The position numbers were made by a program, and so were the translations under genes. From positions 1 through 23,579 of the forward strand of contig NFUO01000397.1 of assembly GCA_002197545.1 (NCBI GenBank): a stretch of 23,579 bases of DNA, given 5' to 3'. The notes under the pieces are model-generated. The model was not told where the DNA came from, made no database searches, and saw only the letters and a list, made by a program, of their open reading frames with translations. This document shows, in pieces, positions 7,306-13,746 of the stretch (position 1 is its first letter; each line of letters starts with the position of its first letter). The DNA is from Acidobacteria subdivision 2 bacterium RH1 MAG20 (GTDB lineage Bacteria; Acidobacteriota; Terriglobia; Terriglobales; Acidobacteriaceae).

Positions 7306-7575
7306 ATGCTGAAAGCGATCAACACGAAACTTCTTCTCGCCATCCTCGCGGCTCTCGTCGCCATCGGAGGCGCGTTAACCTTCCAGCGGCATGAGGCGGC
7401 GAAAGCCGCCGCTGCCGCCGCCAAAACCGCGGCCATTCTTCAGCAACAGCAGAAGGAGGCCGAGGAGCGAAAGGCCGAAGACGAGGCGTTCCGGCAGCGT
7501 GTGGAAGCGGACAAGAAGAAGCACAATTCCGCTGCTGCCCACGAAGGCAAGACCTGGCAGAAATACATCCCCTAA
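7306..7575 (+). CDS. Small membrane-anchored coiled-coil protein (TrbK position)
   Basis: An 89-residue protein with one N-terminal hydrophobic helix (about 7-26), an Ala-rich stretch and a highly charged Glu/Lys/Gln region (about 40-75) that should form a coiled coil, ending in HEGKTWQKYIP. This tail closely resembles the C-terminus of VirB5 (NEGSTWANYLP) on the other side of the IS. It sits between the trbJ-like and trbL-like genes, where RP4-type systems encode the entry-exclusion protein TrbK, but no sequence resemblance to TrbK is claimed. Its ribosome binding site, GGGAGA, is now supplied by the end of the IS110 element. Function unknown; an entry-exclusion or VirB5-partner role is inference. 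Confidence 0.7.
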   Translation: MLKAINTKLLLAILAALVAIGGALTFQRHEAAKAAAAAAKTAAILQQQQKEAEERKAEDEAFRQRVEADKKKHNSAAAHEGKTWQKYIP

Positions 7576-7599
7576 ACGCAACCAAGGGAGAGTAGCGAT

Positions 7600-8526
7600 A
7601 TGGTTTCCGTGGCGTTGTTAGCACAAGCATTACCGAGCGCAAGTTCCGGTGTTGATTGGCTGTATCAGTTCACCAACAACCTAACCAATCTCACGACGCA
7701 GAACGGCGGAGCGCTCACGCAGCTTGGGCTCACGGAGCTGGCCTCCATCTCCCTCTTTGTACTCATTAGCATGGTCGTGAACTGGAACACCCAGAGCATG
7801 ACACTGCGCTTCCATGCTCAGCCCGTCCATGCGGGCGATCTTGTCACCTTTCTCGTCCGGCTCATTATCTGCTGCCTGCTCGAAAACTATTGGGTGAACC
7901 CATTCCCCGGCGCGAGTTTTGGCATCAACCATTTCTTTTCCTATATCGCCCAAGCGATGGTTGCCGCGTTCGATCAGAACTCGCTCGATAATCTCCTCCA
8001 GCTTTTCAAAACCGCTGGCGACAATACTGCGATGCCGTCGCTGATGGCTCCGGTACAGATCCTTTGCTACTTCGTCGTGCAGGCGCTTCTCGGCATTTCG
8101 TCGGCGATTCTATTTGTCATAAATTGCAGCGCATTCATCTTGTATGGCGTAACGGCATTGTTCGGCCCCATCTTCGTTCCGCTGCTCATGACAAAAACCT
8201 TTCGAGCGAAGTTTTTTCATTTCCTTGATGTGCTTATCAGCTTCGCGATGATTCGCGCCGTGGCCGCTGCATTCATCTTCGTTTGGGGCGGCTTTATGAA
8301 TGCCTTTATTCAGCAAACCTTCAATGGAAATTACTCGATGGAAATGTGGCTTGCGAATCTGATTCCGTGCATCATGGTATTCGTCGCATTCATTGTGAAC
8401 ATGCTCTTTATTCCGAGCATGACACAAGCGATCTTCGGCGGCGCTGCCGGGCTGACTTCGATGGCTCCCGGCGTTGTCGGAAGTCTCGGCGGAATGGCTT
8501 TGATGAAAGGCGGAGGAGGCGGATAG
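7600..8526 (+). CDS. virB6: VirB6/TrbL-like polytopic membrane protein
   Basis: A 308-residue protein with about six hydrophobic segments (near 45-65, 85-100, 140-165, 170-195, 205-230 and 245-270) and a Gly-rich C-terminus (GGMALMKGGGGG), as expected for the VirB6/TrbL inner-membrane channel component. The start at 7600 is preceded by GGGAGAG. It lies 24 nt after the previous gene and ends 2 nt before the next. VirB6 proteins diverge strongly, so the assignment rests on topology, size and position between the trbJ-like and virB8 genes rather than on a motif. Confidence 0.85.
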   Translation: MVSVALLAQALPSASSGVDWLYQFTNNLTNLTTQNGGALTQLGLTELASISLFVLISMVVNWNTQSMTLRFHAQPVHAGDLVTFLVRLIICCLLENYWVNPFPGASFGINHFFSYIAQAMVAAFDQNSLDNLLQLFKTAGDNTAMPSLMAPVQILCYFVVQALLGISSAILFVINCSAFILYGVTALFGPIFVPLLMTKTFRAKFFHFLDVLISFAMIRAVAAAFIFVWGGFMNAFIQQTFNGNYSMEMWLANLIPCIMVFVAFIVNMLFIPSMTQAIFGGAAGLTSMAPGVVGSLGGMALMKGGGGG

Positions 8527-8528
8527 AT

Positions 8529-8726
8529 ATGTGGAACTTCTTAATGGCTCTATTTGTCGGCGGCGCGATTGGAAGCACGCGCACCGCGCAACGGCTCGTC
8601 AGACCTCTACTCGTCCTTTTCATCATCGGTGTCCTGGTTGCAGGTGTGATCTACGCCTGCGTGGTATTCAGGGCAGCCACTGAAGGGAGTCATTCGCCCC
8701 ATGTCCACGCACACAGTAGCCAATGA
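8529..8726 (+). CDS. Small membrane protein overlapping virB8
   Basis: A 65-residue protein starting at ATG 8529, with the strong ribosome binding site GGAGGAGG inside the end of virB6. One clear transmembrane helix (about 25-48, RPLLVLFIIGVLVAGVIYACVVF) follows a weaker N-terminal hydrophobic patch (FLMALFVGGAIG). The tail is His-rich (SPHVHAHSSQ). Its 3' end overlaps the start of virB8 by 26 nt, indicating translational coupling. No family is recognised. An inner-membrane accessory of the VirB6-VirB8 complex is plausible from position only. Confidence 0.6.
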   Translation: MWNFLMALFVGGAIGSTRTAQRLVRPLLVLFIIGVLVAGVIYACVVFRAATEGSHSPHVHAHSSQ

Positions 8727-9486
8727 ACAGCGGACCACGCCGAAACAAGCATTGCTCACGGATCAAATCGGCAATGAGGTTTACGCCTCACACTACGCCG
8801 AACGCAAAGCCTACCGGCTCATCCTCGCCTGCGGGACTGTCCTGCTCTGTGGCTCGATGTGGCTCAACTTCTCTCTGGCCCACCGCCCACTCGTAAACCG
8901 CTACATCCGCATTGACGAAATGGGTCGTGCCCAGGCGATTCAGTACAGCGATTTGAATTACAGCCCGCGTGAGGGAGAGATTCGGACCTACCTCACCGAT
9001 TGGGCGAACTACCGCTATACGATCAGCCGCGACACCATCGCCAAGAAATACCCCCTCAACTACTACTTCCTGTCCGGCAATCTCGCCTCTCAGTTGATGA
9101 CGGAAGACAACCAGAACCATCTGGTATCCCAGGTGGTCGGCGGGCAGATCGAACAGAGCGACGTGGAGATAAAGGATGTCACCATCACGTCCATGTCTCA
9201 GGAGACCGTGCAGGGTGCAATCATGGCGCGTGGAACGGCACTCCTAGCCCTGGACAAGCTCTACTCGCCCAGTCACTCGCGGGAGCCGAGGACGGAGCAT
9301 TGGATGCTCAGTATCACCTACTACCTCAATCCAAAACAGGTCAGCGATCAGGCCAAAGTCTACCCGCAATATGAGTTCATCAATCCCCTTGGTTTGACCA
9401 TCACCGAGTTTCACGAAAACCGTGTCTCGGTTGACCCCATTGCGCCCCGCACCGCCGCAGCCACGGCAGACGGAGCGGTACGGTGA
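8701..9486 (+). CDS. virB8: VirB8/TrbF-like inner-membrane assembly protein
   Basis: A 261-residue bitopic protein: cytoplasmic N-terminus, one transmembrane helix (about 38-60) and a periplasmic VirB8 domain of the NTF2-like fold. The diagnostic segment YEFINPLGLTITEFHENRV (about 221-239) contains the conserved NPLG motif of VirB8/TrbF. VirB8 connects the inner-membrane complex with VirB10 and the pilus. GAAGGGAG upstream of the start is the likely ribosome binding site, at a slightly long spacing. Immediately downstream the operon is interrupted by minus-strand HigBA genes. Confidence 0.9.
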   Translation: MSTHTVANEQRTTPKQALLTDQIGNEVYASHYAERKAYRLILACGTVLLCGSMWLNFSLAHRPLVNRYIRIDEMGRAQAIQYSDLNYSPREGEIRTYLTDWANYRYTISRDTIAKKYPLNYYFLSGNLASQLMTEDNQNHLVSQVVGGQIEQSDVEIKDVTITSMSQETVQGAIMARGTALLALDKLYSPSHSREPRTEHWMLSITYYLNPKQVSDQAKVYPQYEFINPLGLTITEFHENRVSVDPIAPRTAAATADGAVR

Positions 9487-9536
9487 AACTTCCTCTGCCA
9501 ACCCAGGCGCGTGGAATATTCTCTACGCGAGCTGCG

Positions 9537-9851
9537 CTATTCGGAGAGCGCGATTTCAACGTTCTTGTCTGGAAACACGGCGCGAATTTCGATGTATCCG
9601 CCAAGGGCGCTGATGTAGTTCCTCAGGGTTCCGAGTTTGACTTCGGAACGCTTTTCGAGGCGGGAAACTTCGCTTTGCTCCATCTTCATGGCCAGCGCGA
9701 GCTTTCCTTGCGTCATCTTGCGGTCCTTGCGCAGTTCGTCGAGCGTCATCCGCTTGAGGATGGTGTTAGCACGTTTCTTTGCGCGGGCGCGGCTGACCGG
9801 AGTCATCAGCTCATTGGCGATGCTGTCGTAGGAGAGGGTCTTGTTTGCCAT
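9537..9851 (-). CDS. higA: HigA-like XRE-family antitoxin
   Basis: A 104-residue protein with a helix-turn-helix of the Cro/C1 (XRE) type at about 40-92: LRKDRKMTQGKLALAMKMEQSEVSRLEKRSEVKLGTLRNYISALGG. It is encoded 36 nt downstream of the toxin gene on the same strand, the toxin-first order typical of higBA modules, with the ribosome binding site AAAGGA. It should neutralise the toxin and repress the shared promoter. It runs opposite to the T4SS operon around it and looks like an independently acquired stabilisation cassette. Confidence 0.85.
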   Translation of the reverse strand: MANKTLSYDSIANELMTPVSRARAKKRANTILKRMTLDELRKDRKMTQGKLALAMKMEQSEVSRLEKRSEVKLGTLRNYISALGGYIEIRAVFPDKNVEIALSE

Positions 9852-9887
9852 AGTGTCCTTTCTCGCGTGGTAGATGCAGGTTTGCGC

Positions 9888-10238
9888 TCACTTCTTCAGC
9901 GTGCGCAGGTGTTCGCGGTAGAGTTCATCGGCTTTGCGAATCAACTTCTCGTAAAAGCCGCGCCGTCCATGTTTGTCGCCGCCGATGAGCAGGATGGCGG
10001 AACGTTTCGGATCGAAGGCAAAGAATGCGCGAAGTGCCAGATGCTTGTCGTGCGCTGTGCGCAGTTCCTTCATGTTCGGGAATGCCGATCCCTTGACAGT
10101 ATCGACGTAAGGTCGAGCCAGCATGGGGCCTCTTTCCCTGAGAAGATTCACGGCTGTATCAAACGATTCCCGTTCTTCCAGAGTGAGAGTCTGCATCCAT
10201 TCCCGAAACTCAGGCGTGGCGCGGATCTCGTAAGCCAT
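9888..10238 (-). CDS. higB: HigB/Gp49-like RelE-superfamily toxin
   Basis: A 116-residue protein resembling the phage-derived Gp49-like/HigB branch of the RelE/ParE superfamily. The core NMKELRTAHDKHLALRAFFAFDPKRSAILLIGGDKHGRRGFYEKLIRKADELY shows the typical pattern of these ribosome-dependent mRNA interferases. The N-terminus (YEIRATPEFREWMQTL) also fits. It is the first gene of a minus-strand operon with the antitoxin downstream. No Shine-Dalgarno sequence is visible before the ATG. A near-consensus promoter sits so close that the transcript probably begins at or next to the start codon. The annotated gene ends 84 nt before virB11. Confidence 0.85.
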   Translation of the reverse strand: MAYEIRATPEFREWMQTLTLEERESFDTAVNLLRERGPMLARPYVDTVKGSAFPNMKELRTAHDKHLALRAFFAFDPKRSAILLIGGDKHGRRGFYEKLIRKADELYREHLRTLKK

Positions 10239-10244
10239 GAAGAT

Positions 10245-10273
10245 ATTATGCGGTGCGGCTCATATAACGTCAA
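10245..10273 (-). promoter_or_regulatory. Predicted sigma70-type promoter of higBA
   Basis: On the minus strand TTGACG (10273-10268), a 17-bp spacer and CATAAT (10250-10245) form a near-consensus promoter. Only 6 nt separate the -10 element from the higB ATG, so a start site 6-8 nt downstream would give a leaderless or nearly leaderless mRNA. ATTATG and CATATAA flank the spacer as an imperfect inverted repeat that could be an antitoxin operator. Confidence 0.6.
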
Positions 10274-10321
10274 GCTCATATTCCCCGGTACGGTCGCAAG
10301 CGAGGAACGGGTGGTGGTTCG

Positions 10322-11302
10322 ATGAGCTTTGAGCTGATATTGCCGTTCTTTCCCGAGGAGCTGCGGGCGCTCCTGCTTGACCCGTCTATCTCCGACCTGA
10401 TGATTAACGGGACGACCGGCGTTTATGCGGATCGGGGCGGCGTGGTCGAGCAGATCACGCTCTCCACGCCTTACAGCAACGACCGCTTGCAGGCCGCGAT
10501 TGAGCGTATCGCCCGCATCCTCGGACAAGACCTCACCAGCCAGAATCCTATCCTCAATACGCGCCTGCCGGACGGCTCCCGCGTCGCCGTCGTTGGCTCT
10601 CCCTCTTCGATCAACGGCCCGACGTTCACCGTGCGGAAATTCAATCGCTGGTTCACGTCGGATGAGCTGATTGCATCCGGCAGTCTGCCGCATCAGATTC
10701 GAGACCTTGTCGTCGGCTTCATTGCGGGGAGGAAGAACGGCATCATCAGCGGAGGGACCGGCTCAGGTAAGACGACCTTAATGAAGGCTCTACTTGACCA
10801 TGTGCCGTTGCAGGAACGGCTCATCGTCATTGAGCAACCCGCCGAGCTGAAGATAACCCATCCGAACGCCGTTCGGTGGGAAGCCGTCGAGGCGATCCCC
10901 GGCCAGGTTGCCGTGACTCCAAGCCAGCTTCTGGCCGCTGCATTACGCCATCGTCCCGACCGCATCATCATGGGCGAGATACGCGACGAGTGCGGCTATG
11001 ACCTCTTGCAAGCGATGAATACGGGGCACGGTGGAACATTGTCCACAATCCATGCAAAGAGTGCGTGGGATGCGCTGAATCGTCTCTCCGATCTTGCCCT
11101 GAGTGCCAGGCCGAATCTCAACCACTCTTTCATTCGTTCGGAGACGGCTGAGGCCATCGACTTTGTGCTGTATTGCGAGCGCGATCATGAGGGCCGACGC
11201 CGGGTGCGCGAGCTGATTCGTGTGAAGGGCTACAGCCATGCGGATCAGTCCTTCGAGACCGAGGACATCTATCGCGCTTCCACCACGGCAAACGCGGCAT
11301 GA
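10322..11302 (+). CDS. virB11: VirB11/TrbB-like traffic ATPase
   Basis: A 326-residue hexameric secretion ATPase. It shows Walker A GGTGSGKT (144-151), an Asp/Glu box around IVIEQPAELK, Walker B RIIMGE (214-219) with the following IRD, and the His box MNTGHGGTLSTIHA (232-245). All motifs are intact and the length is normal (about 320-345). VirB11 sits on the cytoplasmic face and switches the system between pilus assembly and DNA transfer. It is separated from virB8 by the minus-strand toxin-antitoxin pair, and the sequence before the ATG has only a weak ribosome binding site (GAGG about 17 nt upstream). Expression may therefore depend on read-through or an unseen promoter. Confidence 0.95.
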   Translation: MSFELILPFFPEELRALLLDPSISDLMINGTTGVYADRGGVVEQITLSTPYSNDRLQAAIERIARILGQDLTSQNPILNTRLPDGSRVAVVGSPSSINGPTFTVRKFNRWFTSDELIASGSLPHQIRDLVVGFIAGRKNGIISGGTGSGKTTLMKALLDHVPLQERLIVIEQPAELKITHPNAVRWEAVEAIPGQVAVTPSQLLAAALRHRPDRIIMGEIRDECGYDLLQAMNTGHGGTLSTIHAKSAWDALNRLSDLALSARPNLNHSFIRSETAEAIDFVLYCERDHEGRRRVRELIRVKGYSHADQSFETEDIYRASTTANAA

Positions 11303-11772
11303 GTTGAGGACGGAAACCCGAATTGGAGCATCCGGCATGAAGAACCTTCTTGAGCATGATGTAGCGAATACGTCCTTACCTCTGGCATGTGCTCTTGAGC
11401 ATGGCGGCACCGGACGGAAGACGAGCGAACGCGGATGCGAGGGCCGCTTCTATTCCCGGAGGTCACGCAGAGAACTTGGTTCTGGTTTGCCGCTGGAGAG
11501 CATCGTCAGGAATCGGAGGGATGTGCGTTGTTCTGGCGCATGTCTCCCCAGGGCCATTCCGTCCCGTGTTCGGTCACTGCTTCGGGGCCTATGCGACGCC
11601 CGGCGGCAGGCTCGCTCTTCTGCTTTGCTACGCACCCTCCGGGTTACGGTTTCCATCTGCGACGGACCCACCGTAAATGCAGAGCTTCGGCCTTGGGAGT
11701 CGCGCCCACTCGCTAGGCTTCGCCGGGTGTGACCCGAACAAGGTTCGGGAATTCAAAAACGGAGACACCACC
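11303..11772 (+). other. 470-nt spacer between virB11 and ssb, no convincing gene
   Basis: No reading frame here resembles a known protein. An open frame from ATG 11337 (131 codons, to 11732) is preceded by a GGAG site. However, it is extremely Arg/Ser-rich, uses AGG/AGA codons unlike its neighbours, and competes with two other open frames. It begins with a leader (AATTGGAGCA then CCGGCATG) nearly identical to the one before the gene at 13747. Possible structures are TTACGG/CCGTAA (11644-11676) and a perfect 7-bp hairpin CCCGAAC/GTTCGGG (11733-11749) 23 nt before ssb. It may be regulatory sequence or a decayed gene. Confidence 0.4.
11733..11749 (+). promoter_or_regulatory. Perfect hairpin/dyad upstream of ssb
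   Basis: CCCGAAC-AAG-GTTCGGG, a 7-bp perfect inverted repeat with a 3-nt loop, ends 23 nt before the ssb start codon. It has no T-run, so it is more likely an operator or mRNA leader element than a terminator. Confidence 0.4.
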
Positions 11773-12165
11773 ATGTACCTCAATCGCGCAACCCTCATCG
11801 GCTACCTTGGCAACGACGCCGAGGTTCGCAACGGCAAAAACAACCAGAACTTCACTACGTTCTCGGTTGCCACCAAGACCTCCTACAAGGACAAAGAGAG
11901 CGGCGAGTACATCTCGCATACCGAATGGCATCGCTGCATCGTCTTCGGTAAGTTCGGTGAGTTTGCGGCCACGCTCAAGAAGGGCGCACACGTCCAGGTT
12001 GAGGGTGAGATTCGCCACACCGAGTACACGCCCAAGAAGGCGAAGAAGCCGGTACGCACCGATAGCGTTCGGGTGACTTCCATCCTCAAGCTCGACCGCG
12101 CGGAGAAGGCCGCCGCGGACGAGCAGGAGTTCGATGAGATTCCCGTAGAGGAAGAGGCCGAATAG
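11773..12165 (+). CDS. ssb: Single-stranded DNA-binding protein
   Basis: A 130-residue SSB with one OB-fold (about 1-108): MYLNRATLIGYLGNDAEVR, FTTFSVATKTSYKD, TEWHRCIVFGKFGEFAATLKKGAHVQVEGEIRHTEY. The start at 11773 is chosen because GGAGA lies 7 nt upstream and SSB proteins begin at this Met; an upstream in-frame start at 11677 adds 32 unrelated residues. The C-terminus is acidic (DEIPVEEEAE). It resembles the protein-interaction tip of chromosomal SSBs but lacks the final Pro-Phe. Conjugative elements often carry their own SSB to coat transferred DNA in the recipient. An intrinsic terminator follows. Confidence 0.95.
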   Translation: MYLNRATLIGYLGNDAEVRNGKNNQNFTTFSVATKTSYKDKESGEYISHTEWHRCIVFGKFGEFAATLKKGAHVQVEGEIRHTEYTPKKAKKPVRTDSVRVTSILKLDRAEKAAADEQEFDEIPVEEEAE

Positions 12166-12185
12166 GCTCCTTCCTCCGCATGGGT

Positions 12186-12214
12186 GAGGCCCGGCCAATC
12201 ACCGGGCTTCTTTT
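12186..12214 (+). terminator. Intrinsic terminator after ssb
   Basis: GAGGCCCGG (12186-12194) pairs with CCGGGCTTC (12202-12210) across a 7-nt loop (one G-U pair). The TTCTTTT run overlaps the 3' arm and continues to 12214. It ends the ssb transcript 42 nt before the primase gene. Confidence 0.75.
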
Positions 12215-12256
12215 CCTGCTAAGGCCCGCATGATTGCACTCGCAAGAGGAGCCGCT

Positions 12257-13207
12257 ATGAGTCAAATTGCCGCCAGCTTTCTCAGACGTTGTTTCGCACC
12301 GGAAGAGACGATAGCAGTCCTGCTTCGCAGGCAGGATGTCGCAGTTCCGATGCAACGTGTCGTGCGATTGGAGCAAGCGTTGGAAATCCGGTATATGGCG
12401 TGGCTCTCCTACGAGAATCAACACAGCCGCAACAATATCTATGTCGCCGCCAATCCGCTTCACCCTGGCAGCCGGAAACGCACCAAAGCGTGCATCGCTT
12501 CCATCCGGCATCTGTACCTCGACATCGACGCGGATGGAGATGCCCGGCTCGCTGCGCTGCGGGCATCGGAGTTGGTTCCACCGCCGACCTCGGTTCTCTC
12601 CACCTCCCTCGGCAAGTATCAGGTGCTTTGGCGCGTTGAGGGCTTCGACTTTGTGCGTCAGGAACAGACGCTCAAACTACTCGCCATCGCCTTCAGCGGC
12701 GATCCCGCTTGCACCGATTGCAACCGTGTCCTTCGCGTCCCCGGTTTCCTGAATCGGAAGTACGATCCAGCCTACCGCGTCACGGTCGAATATCCCGACG
12801 ATTCTATCTGGACTCCCGATGACTTCCGGCTGGACGCGGGCGCAGTCGATGCCATGCTTTTGGGCAATGCTATCGCTTGCCGCAAACCACCATCGAAGCA
12901 CAGCAATTCCGAAAACGATTGGGCATGGGTTTCCCATGAGCTTGCTCACGGCAAAGACGCCGTGAAGCTGACGCGAGAGCTGGCTTCGCGCCGATCCGAC
13001 AAGCCCAATCCTCTCTACTACGCGCAGCGCACTGTCGATGTTGCTTCGGCTCGCCTTTGGCTTATTGAAGGTGTCCGCATCGACGACGTGATTACGATGC
13101 TCGAATCCCGCCGCCGCTTCGAGATTCCCGTCGCACTTTGCTCCGCTCGTGCGCGGGAGATTACGGCCACAGCGCAGCGCATGATTGCCCACAGAAAGTC
13201 CGCCTAA
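12257..13207 (+). CDS. RepB-type DNA primase
   Basis: A 316-residue protein resembling the RepB primase domain (mobilisable-plasmid RepB/RepB' and related archaeo-eukaryotic-type primases). The N-terminal half contains NNIYVAANPLHPGSRKRTKACIASIRHLYLDIDADGD with the metal-binding DID at residues 89-91, then TSLGKYQVLWRVEGF and DCNRVLRVPGFLNRKY. The start at 12257 is favoured over 12230 because AAGAGGAG lies 6 nt before it. It should prime lagging-strand or post-transfer complementary-strand synthesis. It sits after ssb, forming a DNA-metabolism module. The C-terminal 100 residues are helical and not assigned. Confidence 0.8.
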   Translation: MSQIAASFLRRCFAPEETIAVLLRRQDVAVPMQRVVRLEQALEIRYMAWLSYENQHSRNNIYVAANPLHPGSRKRTKACIASIRHLYLDIDADGDARLAALRASELVPPPTSVLSTSLGKYQVLWRVEGFDFVRQEQTLKLLAIAFSGDPACTDCNRVLRVPGFLNRKYDPAYRVTVEYPDDSIWTPDDFRLDAGAVDAMLLGNAIACRKPPSKHSNSENDWAWVSHELAHGKDAVKLTRELASRRSDKPNPLYYAQRTVDVASARLWLIEGVRIDDVITMLESRRRFEIPVALCSARAREITATAQRMIAHRKSA

Positions 13208-13230
13208 TTTCACTCACAAAGGAGAACCCA

Positions 13231-13557
13231 ATGCCACTGCTTGAAATCACCCAAACCCGTCACGTCAGCGCTTCAATTCGGCTCACCGATTCGACTGCTT
13301 TACTGGTGGATCAATATGCCGCCTTTGCCAAGGCCCCAGCAAACAATGTTGTGGAGGAAGCCCTTAAGCATGTCTTCGCCAAAGACCGCGACTTTCAGGA
13401 GTATCTGAAGTCGCCCGAAGCACAGCGGATTACGCCGACGCTTCGCGTGCGTCGCACCTCTGCCAATGATGGCGTGGAATCGTCCGTGAAGAAGCCGGTT
13501 TCCGCTGCATCATCGGCACCCCAAACCCCGGCAGTTGTGGCGGGTTCGAGAGCATGA
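13231..13557 (+). CDS. Small putative ribbon-helix-helix DNA-binding protein
   Basis: A 108-residue protein starting at ATG 13231, with AAAGGAG 7 nt upstream. Residues about 10-50 (HVSASIRLTDSTALLVDQYAAFAKAPANNVVEEALKHVF) have the strand-helix-helix pattern of plasmid ribbon-helix-helix regulators: SIRL as the DNA-contacting strand, then two helices. The C-terminal third is Ser/Ala/Pro-rich and probably disordered. It lies just before a cluster of palindromes (13631-13727), an attractive binding site. It is likely a transcriptional or relaxosome regulator. The fold assignment is by pattern only. Confidence 0.6.
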   Translation: MPLLEITQTRHVSASIRLTDSTALLVDQYAAFAKAPANNVVEEALKHVFAKDRDFQEYLKSPEAQRITPTLRVRRTSANDGVESSVKKPVSAASSAPQTPAVVAGSRA

Positions 13558-13630
13558 TCCGCCATCTACATCCGTGGCAGTGCCAGAACGGTGCTGCGCA
13601 CCGGATGTATCTCGACACTCCACCCCTAGT

Positions 13631-13727
13631 AGGGAGCTGTTTAGCTCCCTGCGGGAGCTAATGGGTTCCGTAACAAAGTACACGACTTACGAAAATCGGG
13701 GAGCTAATTAGCTCCCTGCCATTTTCG
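13631..13727 (+). repeat. Palindrome cluster, candidate oriT or operator array
   Basis: Five copies of the heptamer GGGAGCT/AGCTCCC occur in 85 nt (13632, 13643 reverse, 13653, 13699, 13710 reverse). The first pair forms AGGGAGCT-GTTT-AGCTCCCT, a perfect 8-bp hairpin (13631-13650). The last pair forms the perfect 18-nt palindrome GGGAGCTAATTAGCTCCC (13699-13716), nested inside CGAAAAT/ATTTTCG arms (13690-13696, 13721-13727). Between them CGTAA/TTACG (13669-13673, 13687-13691) forms a third dyad. There is no T-run, so these are not terminators. The location, before the relaxosome accessory, coupling protein and relaxase genes, is where MobF systems commonly keep oriT. No nic sequence could be assigned. 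Confidence 0.65.
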
Positions 13728-13746
13728 AGAATTGGAGCACTCCGGC

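Noticed and set aside
9483..10325. A 280-codon plus-strand open frame that overlaps the virB8 stop and the virB11 start
   Set aside because: It lies antisense to the recognisable HigA and HigB genes, shows no family resemblance and has no ribosome binding site. Long shadow frames are common in this GC-rich window.
11337..11732. Possible 131-residue gene before ssb
   Set aside because: It has a plausible start site, but the protein is extremely Arg-rich with unusual AGG/AGA codons and the other two plus frames are equally open, so it is described as spacer.
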